DNA from: JBLWXV01 sp048267245
Lineage (GTDB): Bacteria > Bdellovibrionota > Bacteriovoracia > Bacteriovoracales > Bacteriovoracaceae
Assembly (NCBI GenBank): GCA_048267245.1
Contig: JBLWXV010000002.1
Coordinates: 496,001 to 560,000 of the forward strand
DNA length: 64,000 nucleotides
Direction: 5' to 3'
Position 1 is the first letter of the stretch, and every line of letters starts with the position of its first letter. A program made the position numbers and the translations under genes. This document shows positions 49,329 to 58,139 of the stretch, in pieces. A model generated the notes under the pieces. The model searched no databases, was not told the origin of the DNA, and saw only the letters and a list, made by a program, of their open reading frames with translations.

Positions 49329-50562
49329 ATTTAATAAGTCTCGAACCTCTTTGCCCAGTAAAGTAGCTATAGACCCAATCCCAAAAGATAAAGAATCGAT
49401 TTCTAAATTTCACAAGAAACAACAGATGCACAAAACACCATGAAAGCCAGGCGAAGAGGCCAGTGAATTTTAGTGTCCCCACTTGCATCACGGCCTTGGA
49501 TTTTCCAATTGTCGCCATTGTTCCTTTGTCTAGATATTGAAAGGCATTTCTCTTACCTTTGGGAATTTTTCTCGCGATAATTTCTGCAACATACTTACCC
49601 TGTTGAGCGGCCACCGGCGCTAGACCGGGCAGAGTGGAGTTGCCCTTTTTAAAGGCTGCGGCGTCTCCGATGACAAAAATATTTGAATGTCCTTTGAGTG
49701 AGCAGTCAGACTCCACAACTGCTCTTCCAGCGCGATCAAGTTCCGCTCCTAGTTCGTTAAGCAGAGGGTTCGCTTTATTGCCAGCGGCCCAGATAATATT
49801 TTTAGCAGCTATAAATGTGTCGCCTACCTGAACGCCATCACTTGTTACATCTTTTACGATACTTTGAAGTAAGACTGTGACTCCAAGACGCTCGAGATCT
49901 CTCTTGGCCTTTTGAGAGAGCGAGGGGGAGAAAGCCGCCAAAACGCGATCACCACCCTCGATCAGGTAGATTTTTGATCGACGCGGATCTATTTGTGTAA
50001 AGTTCTTAGTGAGAGTTTTATTGGCAATCTCAGCAATTGCCCCGGCCATTTCAACTCCGGTGGGACCTGCTCCAACAACGATGAAAGTAGTAAGGGCATC
50101 AATTTTGTCTTGATCGGTCTCCATTTCACTTTCTTCATAGCTCTTAAGAATATGCTCTCTAATCTTGAGTGCGTCAGAAAGACTCTTAAGCCCAGGGGCG
50201 TATTCCTCCCATTCATCGCGCCCAAAGTAGGAGTGTCTTGCTCCTGTGGCGACGATGAGATGATCAAATTGAAGCTCTTTGCCAGAGCTCGTCGTGATCT
50301 TCTTTGAGCTTTTATCAATTTTCGTTACTTCATCCATGATCACAGAGACGCTGGAATATTTTTTTAGAATCTCTCTGATTGGGGTAGCAATATCGGAAGG
50401 GGAGAGACCGGCGGTGGCCACTTGATAGAGAAGTGGTTGAAAGAGGTGATGATTGGTGCGATCAATCACAAGCACTTCGCGCTTGTGCTTACCAAGTTTC
50501 ATGGCGGCATTTAGCCCACCAAAGCCCCCACCAATGATGATGGTTTCAAACTTCGTCTGCAT
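49327..50562 (-). CDS. Type II NADH dehydrogenase (NDH-2)-like flavoprotein
   Basis: A 411-residue FAD/NAD(P)-binding protein. The FAD-binding motif IIGGGFGGLNAAMKL is at the N-terminus, followed by NHHLFQPLLYQVATAGLSPSDIATPIREI, an NADH-binding motif VVGAGPTGVEMAGAIAEI, and NIFVIGDAAAF as the second FAD motif. The C-terminus ends in a membrane-binding segment (LFAWLSWCFVHLLFLV) as in NDH-2. It transfers electrons from NADH to quinone without pumping protons. It is a single gene with its own terminator. Confidence 0.92.
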   Translation of the reverse strand: MQTKFETIIIGGGFGGLNAAMKLGKHKREVLVIDRTNHHLFQPLLYQVATAGLSPSDIATPIREILKKYSSVSVIMDEVTKIDKSSKKITTSSGKELQFDHLIVATGARHSYFGRDEWEEYAPGLKSLSDALKIREHILKSYEESEMETDQDKIDALTTFIVVGAGPTGVEMAGAIAEIANKTLTKNFTQIDPRRSKIYLIEGGDRVLAAFSPSLSQKAKRDLERLGVTVLLQSIVKDVTSDGVQVGDTFIAAKNIIWAAGNKANPLLNELGAELDRAGRAVVESDCSLKGHSNIFVIGDAAAFKKGNSTLPGLAPVAAQQGKYVAEIIARKIPKGKRNAFQYLDKGTMATIGKSKAVMQVGTLKFTGLFAWLSWCFVHLLFLVKFRNRFFIFWDWVYSYFTGQRGSRLIK

Positions 50563-50748
50563 AATTCCTCCGGTGCATATGGGCCGATAATACTCCTATC
50601 TCCATCGTATTGCGATCATTATTAAAGGATGTTCAGGGTTAATAAGATTTTATTGTAAAGAGTGAATAGCGAATGTCTCACGAGACTTTATCCTGGCCCA
50701 GCTCTTGCTGAATATCCTGAAAAGCTACTTCGATCGGAGGTTTAACTT

Positions 50749-51123
50749 ATGAGATTCTTAAAAAATGTAATGGTCTATTTTATTTGTTTTAATTTTGCCT
50801 TTCTTGGAAGTGCGATGGCATCGGAGCGCGCCAAGGTAAGTGTCAAAGAACTCGATAGTAAACTTAGAGAGCTCAAGATCAAGACCTCACCGAATGATAA
50901 TTTACGCGAGAAACTTCTACGCAATCTCTCTACTGAAGAAGGCCAGAAAGTTTTACAAGCTTATGGAGTTGATGAAGATGAATTTAAAAAGCGTATGATC
51001 GCTATGTCTGATCGCGACCTGAGAGAGATGCTTGAAAATAAGAAGCAAGTAGGGGGCGAAGTTGTGGTCATTAGTTTAACGACTCTCTTACTTGTGATTA
51101 TTATCCTGCTCCTAATTGACTAG
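50749..51123 (+). CDS. PA2779-family small membrane protein
   Basis: A 124-residue protein with an N-terminal signal/anchor (VMVYFICFNFAFLGSAMA), a helical central region (VSVKELDSKLREL, then EEGQKVLQAYGVDEDEFKKRMIAMSDRDLREML) and a C-terminal transmembrane helix (VVVISLTTLLLVIIILLLI). It follows the pattern of the PA2779 family, which is encoded next to a PA2778-type cysteine peptidase. GGAGG lies upstream of ATG 50749, and the next gene starts 9 bases after its stop, so the two are an operon. Function is unknown. Confidence 0.75.
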   Translation: MRFLKNVMVYFICFNFAFLGSAMASERAKVSVKELDSKLRELKIKTSPNDNLREKLLRNLSTEEGQKVLQAYGVDEDEFKKRMIAMSDRDLREMLENKKQVGGEVVVISLTTLLLVIIILLLID

Positions 51124-51132
51124 GAGAGCGCT

Positions 51133-51855
51133 ATGCGCAGTTTAATTCTACTTTGTGCTCTACTCTTTATTGTCTTTGCTGGTTTTACGGGATGCGCCTC
51201 CAATGCAACTCGGGAGGCGCTAACTGACGAGAGGCTTAATGATCTTCCAAGACAGAGCACTCTTGATGTTCCCTTCTACGCGCAAAGTAATGAGCTCTGC
51301 GGCCCTACCGCCCTTAAGATGGTTTTAGCAGAGGAAGGGTTCGACAGTCCTTTAGATACTCTCATTACCTACACCTATTCACCCAATCTAAAAGGAAGTA
51401 CAAAGAGCGATATGTTGGGGGCGGTACGCCGTCTAGGACTGGTGCCCATTAAAATTAAAAGTCTTGATAAACTTTTGGAGTCGGTGACACTCGGGCATCC
51501 GGTGGTGGTCTTTTATAATTCAGGCCTTTCTTTTCACACTGTTTGGCACTTTGGGGTACTCACAGGCTATGATCTTGAGGCGAAGAAGGTCTACGTTCAT
51601 GCCGGTGAAGTTCCCAATCAAAGAATGAATTTAGATTTCTTCTACGAGCGCTGGCTTGAAGGTGACCTCTGGGCCATGGCCATTAGCTCACCGTCCTCTC
51701 TCTTTGGAGAAGTGAACCTTGATGAGATGATTGAAAACCTCAATGTGCTTGTAAATCTGGATGCAATTATTCCGGCTAGAGAACTTTTAAAGCAGTTGGA
51801 AGAGCGCTTTCCTGGTAGAATAGAGCTCGGGCCCTACCGCGAGGCGCTTCTATAA
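51133..51855 (+). CDS. PA2778-family (C39-like) cysteine peptidase lipoprotein
   Basis: A 240-residue lipoprotein (MRSLILLCALLFIVFAGFTGC, lipobox FTGC). The C39-like catalytic domain begins LDVPFYAQSNELCGPTALKMVL (Gln/Cys pair) and continues with PVVVFYNSGLSFHTVWHFGVLTGYDLEAKKVYVHAG (catalytic His and Asp region). The remaining ~50 residues are probably a TPR-like tail (NLNVLVNLDAIIPARELLKQL). It pairs with the preceding PA2779-type gene. The 3' end overlaps the ApbE gene on the other strand by 6 bp. Confidence 0.85.
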   Translation: MRSLILLCALLFIVFAGFTGCASNATREALTDERLNDLPRQSTLDVPFYAQSNELCGPTALKMVLAEEGFDSPLDTLITYTYSPNLKGSTKSDMLGAVRRLGLVPIKIKSLDKLLESVTLGHPVVVFYNSGLSFHTVWHFGVLTGYDLEAKKVYVHAGEVPNQRMNLDFFYERWLEGDLWAMAISSPSSLFGEVNLDEMIENLNVLVNLDAIIPARELLKQLEERFPGRIELGPYREALL

Positions 51856-52788
51856 TATGCCAAAGTGATTGAGGGCCTTATTACTTAAGAGACTCTTTCC
51901 CTCACTCGAAATGAGTGCCCCAAAAATATTTCTTTGATTTAGATATTCAAGTGCTAGAGGAGCACTAAGATTCATGACAATGGTGGCGGCGGTATCTGCG
52001 GCGATACAATTATTTTCGATAATTGTGGCGCTTGCAATTGAATGCTCAGAGTGGCCGGATTTCGGATTAATAATATGGTGCTCATTCTTGGTGAATTGCT
52101 TATAGCCCCCTGAAGTCGCGACTGCGCCTTCTTGAATTTCAATGACACCAACAATTTTAGATTGATCTAGAGAGAATGGGTTTTGAATCCCCACGCGCCA
52201 CTTCCTCGGAGCGTCTGGTCGCGCGTGAAAGCGCAAATCCCCCGAGCCGTTGACGCTAAAATTATAGAGCCCACGCTTCTTGAGCCACTCAAAGGCCTGA
52301 TCTACTGCATATCCTTTTCCAATGCCGCCTAGACCAATTCTCATCTTAGGATGGGGGAGAAAGATCGATTGATCTTTTTCATTTAGAATAATCTTCGTGT
52401 AGTCGACAAAGTGAAAGAGTTCATCTCGCTCCTTCTCAGGGAGTTCTTCACCTTTTTGTTTGGCTTTTCTCCAAGCATGGCCGATGGCCGCTGTGGAGAT
52501 ATCAAATATTCCATTTGATTCTTGTGAGATCTCAAGAGATTTCTTAATAAGAGCGTAGATTTCGTCATCGACTTTAACGGGCTTTATGCCTGCATGCTTA
52601 TTGATTTCATTAAAGGGACTGTCTTTAAATTCAGTAAATTTAGCTTCAATATTATTGACGATGGAGGCGGCGCTTTTAAAGAGGTCTTCTACTTCTTTTC
52701 TACTGAAAAAGTTCTGGGGGAAGGCACAGAATTCAAAGTGCCCTCCCATTGCAGGATATTTGGCCTCTACTTTTAGATCACTACTCAA
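51850..52788 (-). CDS. apbE: FAD:protein FMN transferase (ApbE)
   Basis: A 312-residue protein of the ApbE family, which attaches FMN covalently to Thr/Ser of exported flavoproteins. Motifs: FDISTAAIGHAWRKA, IGLGGIGKGYAVDQAFEWL, FSVNGSGDLRFHARP, and the metal/FAD site HHIINPKSGHSEHSIASATII with IAADTAATIVMNL. No signal peptide is obvious, although the family is usually exported. The start overlaps the TlpA stop by 8 bp. It is the final gene of the DUF4266-DUF3570-TlpA-ApbE operon. Confidence 0.9.
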   Translation of the reverse strand: MSSDLKVEAKYPAMGGHFEFCAFPQNFFSRKEVEDLFKSAASIVNNIEAKFTEFKDSPFNEINKHAGIKPVKVDDEIYALIKKSLEISQESNGIFDISTAAIGHAWRKAKQKGEELPEKERDELFHFVDYTKIILNEKDQSIFLPHPKMRIGLGGIGKGYAVDQAFEWLKKRGLYNFSVNGSGDLRFHARPDAPRKWRVGIQNPFSLDQSKIVGVIEIQEGAVATSGGYKQFTKNEHHIINPKSGHSEHSIASATIIENNCIAADTAATIVMNLSAPLALEYLNQRNIFGALISSEGKSLLSNKALNHFGIL

Positions 52789-53242
52789 AGTTTAGGACCT
52801 TGGGTGGTCGGTGGTTGCTGTAGACAATTTTTCCTTGAGGATCAATGACGATTGTGTGAGGCAACTCTAGCACGCCTACAGACTTACTATAGGATTTATC
52901 GGTATCAAGTAGCATCTGGTAAGTGAAGGTATGTTTTTTTAAAAACTTTTTAATCTTGCGCGCATCTTCTCCGGCATTGATTGCGATGAAGCTTACATCT
53001 GTATTCTTCGCTTTGAGTTCTTCGAGCTCGGGAAGTTCTTTGATACAGGCCACGCACCATGTCGCCCAGAAATTTATCAGAGTGTACTTCTTCCCTTTTA
53101 TCTCACTTAGATTTATCTCTTTCGCACTCTCGTATTCTTTAAGGCTAAACGGCTTTAATTCCGTCGCTCCCACTGAATAGGTGAAGATTGCGAGTATGAT
53201 TAAGCTAAAATTCAAAAGAGATCGCTGTTTGCCAATACGCAT
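52781..53242 (-). CDS. TlpA-family thioredoxin-like protein
   Basis: A 153-residue protein with a signal peptide (about residues 10-26) and a thioredoxin fold: INFWATWCVACIKELPELEEL has the redox Cys pair (CVAC), and ELPHTIVIDPQGKIVY contains the cis-Pro. It is likely periplasmic. The start lies 38 bp inside the DUF3570 gene, and the stop overlaps apbE by 8 bp. In this conserved cluster it probably keeps Cys of the DUF4266 lipoprotein or another partner reduced, but that is inference. Confidence 0.88.
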   Translation of the reverse strand: MRIGKQRSLLNFSLIILAIFTYSVGATELKPFSLKEYESAKEINLSEIKGKKYTLINFWATWCVACIKELPELEELKAKNTDVSFIAINAGEDARKIKKFLKKHTFTYQMLLDTDKSYSKSVGVLELPHTIVIDPQGKIVYSNHRPPKVLNFE

Positions 53243-54380
53243 ACTTTAATCCATTTGAGCGGGTAGAGTAGGTTACTCCATTGCTCCAATTGAGGTTTTC
53301 AAAATCAAATCCAAACACTTTAAAGTCATCACCACCCAAGAGAACTCGGCTGTTGTAGAGACCAAGTTCAATTGAATCGAATTGATCCATATCTGAGTCA
53401 CTGGTCATAAATTCTTCTGACTGTCCGAATCTCTGCTTAAAGTACTTAACACCCGATTGATGGTGAAAGCGTGTGGAGAACTCAAGTAGGTCCCCAGCTT
53501 CATTATATTCCCAGAGATAAGCGAGCCTGGCCGTGTGGGCGCTCATATCCCAGTCATCCCAGTAGTAGCGATAACTTGAATTGAGAGCGTGAGTTGCGTT
53601 GAAGGCATGAACCCAGGTGGATGAGAGGGCGTAGCGGTTGCGCTCTCCTGGTAGTCTCTCTACTTCTCTTAAACCCCCGACATTTACTGAACTAGCTGTG
53701 GATTCTAGTCTGCCAGAGGCGCGGATATAATTGAGGGTAAAAAGGGCGATATCTCTACGGGTTAATATCTGACTTGCGCTAATTGAAGTCGCGAGAATTT
53801 TTCGATCAAAGCCATCTTGAATAGTGGCCGCTGTGGGATTGCTTAGGCTAGGAAATAGGCTCACTTCATCGAGATAGTACTGTAGTCCAAGCCCTAGAGT
53901 GAAGTTGTCCTTGGCAAAGCTCCTAGAAACATTCACAGAGCCATTGATGGATTTGTAATCGTACTCACTAGAAATTCCAAGTGCAGACGAGTAGCTCCAC
54001 TTACCAGTCTCTGTTCTAAAACCGAGATTTCCAGCTATACGCGATTGATTCGTCCTTCCCGCGCCACTCGCCCCGGTTTGGGCATCGAGCTTTGTGTCTG
54101 AAGCAGCAGTCCAAAGATCGACTATGAAGTTGGCGTTGATGGCAGTCTCGTCTGTAATCTGATGCTCCATAAAGATCATGGGCTCTACGACGTTTACTTC
54201 TTCTCTACCAGGGCCGTTATAGACTTGATAACCTTCATCTCCATTTTGATGGTAGAAATTAAAGATCGTCTTAACTTTCGTCGCCCCTTTGAGCATCATT
54301 TCCGCAAATGCATTATTGATGGAAGCTAAAAAGAAGATGAGGCTCCAAAACACTTTTTCAATTTTCTTAGTTACAGCCAC
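53205..54380 (-). CDS. DUF3570 outer-membrane beta-barrel-like protein
   Basis: About 391 residues with signal peptide (VFWSLIFFLASINNAFA), then alternating amphipathic strands ending in Phe (WQTAISFEF), as in an outer-membrane beta-barrel. The DUF3570 pattern is VKTIFNFYHQNGDEGYQVYNGPGREEVNVVEP near the N-terminus. GTG 54380 is chosen because GGGAGG lies upstream within the DUF4266 gene; earlier GTG codons are also possible. The role of the cluster is not established. Codon use and strand length look typical of an outer-membrane protein. Confidence 0.85.
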   Translation of the reverse strand: MAVTKKIEKVFWSLIFFLASINNAFAEMMLKGATKVKTIFNFYHQNGDEGYQVYNGPGREEVNVVEPMIFMEHQITDETAINANFIVDLWTAASDTKLDAQTGASGAGRTNQSRIAGNLGFRTETGKWSYSSALGISSEYDYKSINGSVNVSRSFAKDNFTLGLGLQYYLDEVSLFPSLSNPTAATIQDGFDRKILATSISASQILTRRDIALFTLNYIRASGRLESTASSVNVGGLREVERLPGERNRYALSSTWVHAFNATHALNSSYRYYWDDWDMSAHTARLAYLWEYNEAGDLLEFSTRFHHQSGVKYFKQRFGQSEEFMTSDSDMDQFDSIELGLYNSRVLLGGDDFKVFGFDFENLNWSNGVTYSTRSNGLKYAYWQTAISFEF

Positions 54381-54573
54381 ATCCACCTCCCACAGCTTGA
54401 GAGCCACCTACGGCACCTTCTCTAAATGCGCGCACTTCATTTTGAAAAACAGATTCCTCAGGGTGTGGATCAAAGCTCATTATTCTTTTAGAGAGAATAT
54501 CGCGGTCGATTTGATCGACATTAGCGCAAGCTGAGAGAGTTAGGAGAAAGATTATCGATAAAATATATTTCAT
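54367..54573 (-). CDS. DUF4266 small lipoprotein with C-terminal GGGCGCN
   Basis: A 68-residue lipoprotein (MKYILSIIFLLTLSAC, lipobox LSAC). The mature part has the DUF4266 pattern: RIMSFDPHPEESVFQNEVRAFREGAVGGSQAVGGGCGCN (given here in parts only), ending in a Gly-rich tail with Cys-Gly-Cys (GGGCGCN). The tail resembles a metal- or cofactor-binding site. It begins the DUF4266-DUF3570-TlpA-ApbE cluster, a recurrent set in proteobacteria. Whether the tail is modified is unknown; ApbE in the cluster makes flavinylation of a partner a reasonable question. Confidence 0.88.
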   Translation of the reverse strand: MKYILSIIFLLTLSACANVDQIDRDILSKRIMSFDPHPEESVFQNEVRAFREGAVGGSQAVGGGCGCN

Positions 54574-54756
54574 AGAGACCTCGTGGTTTACACTTGTTCA
54601 TTATGTCACTGTGAGCAATAGGTTCAATCTTCTGGGCCAAATTCATGCAATCTTCATTTAAGAGGGGCGCTTCATTGTAGAACTTCCCTATAACGAGGGC
54701 CAGGTCTAGCGCCTGTCTAATTAATTAACTGATATGCTCTAGTATAAGGAGCTCTC

Positions 54757-56019
54757 TTGCATATTACCAAGTACTACTTCATCTTAAAGCGCCTCTCTAA
54801 AAGACTCATCGTGAGGGCCTATCTCTCAATTGCAATAGCGATTGCTCTTGCCCTGATCGCCGTTAAACTCTCTACCTTTGTTCCAACCGAGTGGGCGCAG
54901 CTTCTTGGTAATGAAGCCGTTGATGATATCCTCAAAATTCTCGCTTCTAGTATGCTAATGGTTGCTACCTTTTCTCTGTCAACCATGGTGGCCGCCTACT
55001 CAGCTGCTTCTCAAGGTGTGACTCCAAGAGCAGCGCGACTCTTAATGGAAGATAGAGAGTCGCTTAACGCCCTTTCAATTTTTCTGGGTGCCTTTATTTT
55101 TAGTGTGGTTGCGATCATTGCCCTTTCAACTGGTTTTTATGAGCAGGCCGAGAGATTTGTACTCTTTGCTTTTACGGTAGCTCTCGTCGTCATCATCGTT
55201 TGGACCATTGTTGGCTGGATTGAGAAATTGGCCAAGTTGGGGCGAGTGCATGAGACCATCTATCAAGTCGAAAAGATATGTTTGAAAGCACTTGAGAGGG
55301 TAGGCTTGGACCTTGGGCATGGAGCTTTCTTTGCCGACGATGCTCCTAGCGATGTAAGCGAGGGAGAACCTTTCTTTCACTTTAATATTGGATATGTGAG
55401 ATCTATTGATTACGAGGCACTTAATGAATTGGCAACCGAGTATGATCTCAAGATTCTAATAGAGGTAGCGGCTGGAACTTATATGTACGATAGTCGCCCG
55501 CTGGGAAGAATAAATAAGAAGATTGAAGAGCATCGGATTCAGAAGATTAGAGAGTGCTTTGATGTGGGGAGTTCGCGCTTTTTTGAAGAGGACCCTCGCT
55601 TTGGTTTTATTACTCTCGGTGAAGTTGCTTCAAGAGCTCTCTCTCCTGCAGTTAATGATCCGGGAACCGCAATTGATGTCATTGGATCAATGATTAGACT
55701 TCTCACCACTTGGGACCAGCATATTTCAAAGACGAGGGTGGAGGTGAAGTTTAAAAACCTCTACACACATCCATTTGAGAGCTGTTCCTTCTTTCAGGAT
55801 ATCGTTAATCCAATATCACGTGATGGCGCCAAGCATGTGGAGGTGGGTATTAGACTCTATAAGGCCCTAGAGGCCCTGGAGCACCTCAATTCACTTGAGC
55901 TCTCGGCCTGTGCAAGTAAGTGGAAAGATCGAGTGAAGGAGAGGTCGATGAGTTCACTTGAATTTGAAGATGATCGAAATAGTTTTATCGAGATGACCAA
56001 AGAGCTAGCGCGAAAGTAG
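54757..56019 (+). CDS. DUF2254 membrane protein
   Basis: A 420-residue inner-membrane protein starting at TTG 54757 (AAGGAG six bases upstream). Three or four transmembrane helices occupy the first ~150 residues (LSIAIAIALALIAVKL, LKILASSMLMVATFSLSTMVAAY, SIFLGAFIFSVVAIIALST and LFAFTVALVVIIVWTIV). The remaining ~270 residues are soluble and include EVASRALSPAVNDPGTAIDVIGSM, the DUF2254 signature. Function is unknown; a channel-like or sensor role has been suggested only by fold. Its end overlaps the next gene on the opposite strand by 15 bp. Confidence 0.88.
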   Translation: MHITKYYFILKRLSKRLIVRAYLSIAIAIALALIAVKLSTFVPTEWAQLLGNEAVDDILKILASSMLMVATFSLSTMVAAYSAASQGVTPRAARLLMEDRESLNALSIFLGAFIFSVVAIIALSTGFYEQAERFVLFAFTVALVVIIVWTIVGWIEKLAKLGRVHETIYQVEKICLKALERVGLDLGHGAFFADDAPSDVSEGEPFFHFNIGYVRSIDYEALNELATEYDLKILIEVAAGTYMYDSRPLGRINKKIEEHRIQKIRECFDVGSSRFFEEDPRFGFITLGEVASRALSPAVNDPGTAIDVIGSMIRLLTTWDQHISKTRVEVKFKNLYTHPFESCSFFQDIVNPISRDGAKHVEVGIRLYKALEALEHLNSLELSACASKWKDRVKERSMSSLEFEDDRNSFIEMTKELARK

Positions 56020-56361
56020 AGGGATGAGAAAGTAGATTCCACTGCCAACTTTTTGAATTTCAAATCGCTCTTCAATTTGTGTCCTAAGCTCAGCCCAGAA
56101 GCTGAGAGTCTCATCAACATTTATCCAGAGTTGTCGACGCTTGGCCGCAATGTGAAGCAAGCGATGGGCCTGGTAGTAATTACTTTCTAAACTAAAGGCG
56201 ACCAATTTCGAATTCTTAGGGAGCTTTCGCGCAGAAAAGTCGATGCGGGCACTCTCAATTGGGGCGATGAGCGCCTGGGCCTGCTCGTTGTTATGCGCCC
56301 AGCCTTCATTTGAAAGCTCGCTCAGGAGAGAATCTAATGCGGTGAGAGAATTAGCAACCAT
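56005..56361 (-). CDS. Protein of unknown function
   Basis: A 118-residue cytosolic protein with no signal peptide or membrane segment. It is helical with basic residues (AHRLLHIAAKRRQLWINVDETLSFW) and a hydrophobic end (GSGIYFLIPLLSR). I do not recognise the family. Its 3' end overlaps the DUF2254 gene by 15 bp, and its start is 18 bp from the radical SAM gene on the other strand, so the latter's promoter must lie very near or inside it. Coding status is moderately supported by codon pattern and length. Confidence 0.55.
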   Translation of the reverse strand: MVANSLTALDSLLSELSNEGWAHNNEQAQALIAPIESARIDFSARKLPKNSKLVAFSLESNYYQAHRLLHIAAKRRQLWINVDETLSFWAELRTQIEERFEIQKVGSGIYFLIPLLSR

Positions 56362-56379
56362 TCATCTGAGTATAACATA

Positions 56380-57432
56380 GTGGCAACGCACTTTCCCTCC
56401 ATTTCTACTTGGCATCTCGAGCTCAGCTCTCGCTGCGCGCTGGCGTGTCCCAAGTGCCCCCGCTCTCATTTGAGTGCAGAGGATTTTACCTTCTTAGATT
56501 ACAAGCGCTTTGAAGAATTCTTCCTCGCCACTCTCAAAGAAGGGCATCACTGGAATCTTGTCAATCTCTGTGGCAATCACGGCGATCCAATATATCACCC
56601 GAGGCTCTTTGATTTTATCAAACTCTTTAAGGCCAATAACGTAGTCGTTGAACTCACTACGAATGGATCACACCGCAACCAGAAGTGGTGGAGTGAATTA
56701 ATGGGCCTTCTTTCTGAGAGAGACAGTGTGATTTTTAGTGTGGACGGTCTGCGCGACACTCTGGCCCTCTACCGAGTCGGAGCTGACTGGGCCAGTGTTG
56801 AAGAGGCGATGGAAGTTGTCGCGGCCTCTAGGGTTAAGAGCATTTGGAAGTTCATAGCCTTTCGCCACAATCAAGCTCAAATCGAAGAAGCCCAGGCCCT
56901 AGCGCGCACATTAGATATAAATGAATTTATCCTTGTGAAGAGTAGTGCATGGGAGACGGTTCTCGATCCGATGCTTCCAGATTGGGAATATATAGAGGAG
57001 TCTAAGAGAAGGGAGCTTGAAATTGAGCTTCGCGATCTCCAAGCACTCCGCCCTCAAACAAGCGTTGGCCCACACAATCGTCAAATTAAACCTGCTTCAT
57101 TAAATGAAGTATCAGATCGACTTAAAAAGCGCTCTCAAGAGGTGAACAAGGTTTATCCGCGCTGCTATAGCGAGCATCATTATATAAGTGCGAGTGGCTA
57201 TTATTCTCCTTGCTGCTGGATGAGTGTGGCCCACTTTAATCAAGAGAATCCCTTTCGCTCTGCTGAATTTCACTATCCAAAGAGTTTTAATAGTGTTCAA
57301 AAAGCTGTAGAAAATAAGAAGCTACTCTCGCGTATTGAATTGGCGGAATTTACCGCCTGCCGAGTTCACTGCAAGCATCCGTGTGATCAATACCACGGAC
57401 ATGAATTTCAAAATATCGAGGTTTCTAAATGA
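56380..57432 (+). CDS. Radical SAM protein with SPASM-like C-terminus
   Basis: A 350-residue enzyme. The [4Fe-4S] cluster motif Cys19-x3-Cys23-x2-Cys26 lies in LSSRCALACPKCPRSH, followed by VELTTNGSHRN and VIFSVDGLRDTLALYRVGA. The C-terminal ~100 residues hold further Cys (RCYSEHHYI, YYSPCCWMS and FTACRVHCKHPCDQYH), as in SPASM-type domains binding auxiliary Fe-S clusters. It starts at GTG 56380. Its stop overlaps the HAD gene by 4 bp. No short peptide substrate gene was seen next to it, so the substrate is unknown. Confidence 0.85.
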   Translation: MATHFPSISTWHLELSSRCALACPKCPRSHLSAEDFTFLDYKRFEEFFLATLKEGHHWNLVNLCGNHGDPIYHPRLFDFIKLFKANNVVVELTTNGSHRNQKWWSELMGLLSERDSVIFSVDGLRDTLALYRVGADWASVEEAMEVVAASRVKSIWKFIAFRHNQAQIEEAQALARTLDINEFILVKSSAWETVLDPMLPDWEYIEESKRRELEIELRDLQALRPQTSVGPHNRQIKPASLNEVSDRLKKRSQEVNKVYPRCYSEHHYISASGYYSPCCWMSVAHFNQENPFRSAEFHYPKSFNSVQKAVENKKLLSRIELAEFTACRVHCKHPCDQYHGHEFQNIEVSK

Positions 57433-58139
57433 CAAATATTAATTGGGGTCATATTACGACAATTGGATTTGATGCCGATGATACCTTGTGGGTGAATGAA
57501 ACCTACTTTAGAGAGAGTGAACACGAGTTTGCAAAGATACTGAGTCCCTATGAGACAGAGAATACGACACTTCAAGAACTCTTTAAATTTGAAATGGCCA
57601 ACCTCGACCTCTACGGCTATGGCATCAAGGGCTTTATGCTTTCGATGGTAGAAGCTGCAATCGAGCTTTCAAATGGTCGCATCACCGCGACACAAATGAG
57701 TGAGATCCTCGCCATTGGCAAGGAGATGCTTGCAAAACCAGTGGAACTACTTGAGGGCGTTGAAGAAGTTCTCGGCAAACTCTCAAAAGAGTATCGATTG
57801 ATTCTTATTACGAAGGGAGATCTCTTAGATCAAGAGCGAAAACTCGAACTCTCGGGTCTAGGTAAGTATTTTCATCACATCGAAGTGGTAAGTGATAAGA
57901 AGGAACATAATTATAAAAATTTGCTCGATCATCTAGAGGTTAAACCAAGTGAATTCTTAATGGTTGGCAACTCACTAAAGTCTGATGTCTTACCGCTCAT
58001 AAATATTGGTGCTGCTGCGATTCACATTCCATTTCACACCACTTGGGCACACGAACATGTGGATGATGATGGGAGTGAGAAGCAATATCAAACACTGGAG
58101 TCGATCAAAGAGGTCTCCGCACTTTTGGAAAAGGCATGA
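57429..58139 (+). CDS. HAD-family hydrolase (YjjG-like)
   Basis: A 236-residue HAD phosphatase with all four motifs: I, IGFDADDTLWVNE (catalytic Asp pair); II, LILITKG; III, the Lys in VSDKKEHNYKNLL; and IV, FLMVGNSLKSDVLPLINIGA. The cap region between motifs I and II is of the C1 helical type. It resembles the YjjG nucleotidase and related phosphatases, but the substrate is unknown. It overlaps the radical SAM gene by 4 bp and the thioesterase gene by 4 bp, and so is translationally coupled on both sides. Confidence 0.9.
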   Translation: MTNINWGHITTIGFDADDTLWVNETYFRESEHEFAKILSPYETENTTLQELFKFEMANLDLYGYGIKGFMLSMVEAAIELSNGRITATQMSEILAIGKEMLAKPVELLEGVEEVLGKLSKEYRLILITKGDLLDQERKLELSGLGKYFHHIEVVSDKKEHNYKNLLDHLEVKPSEFLMVGNSLKSDVLPLINIGAAAIHIPFHTTWAHEHVDDDGSEKQYQTLESIKEVSALLEKA

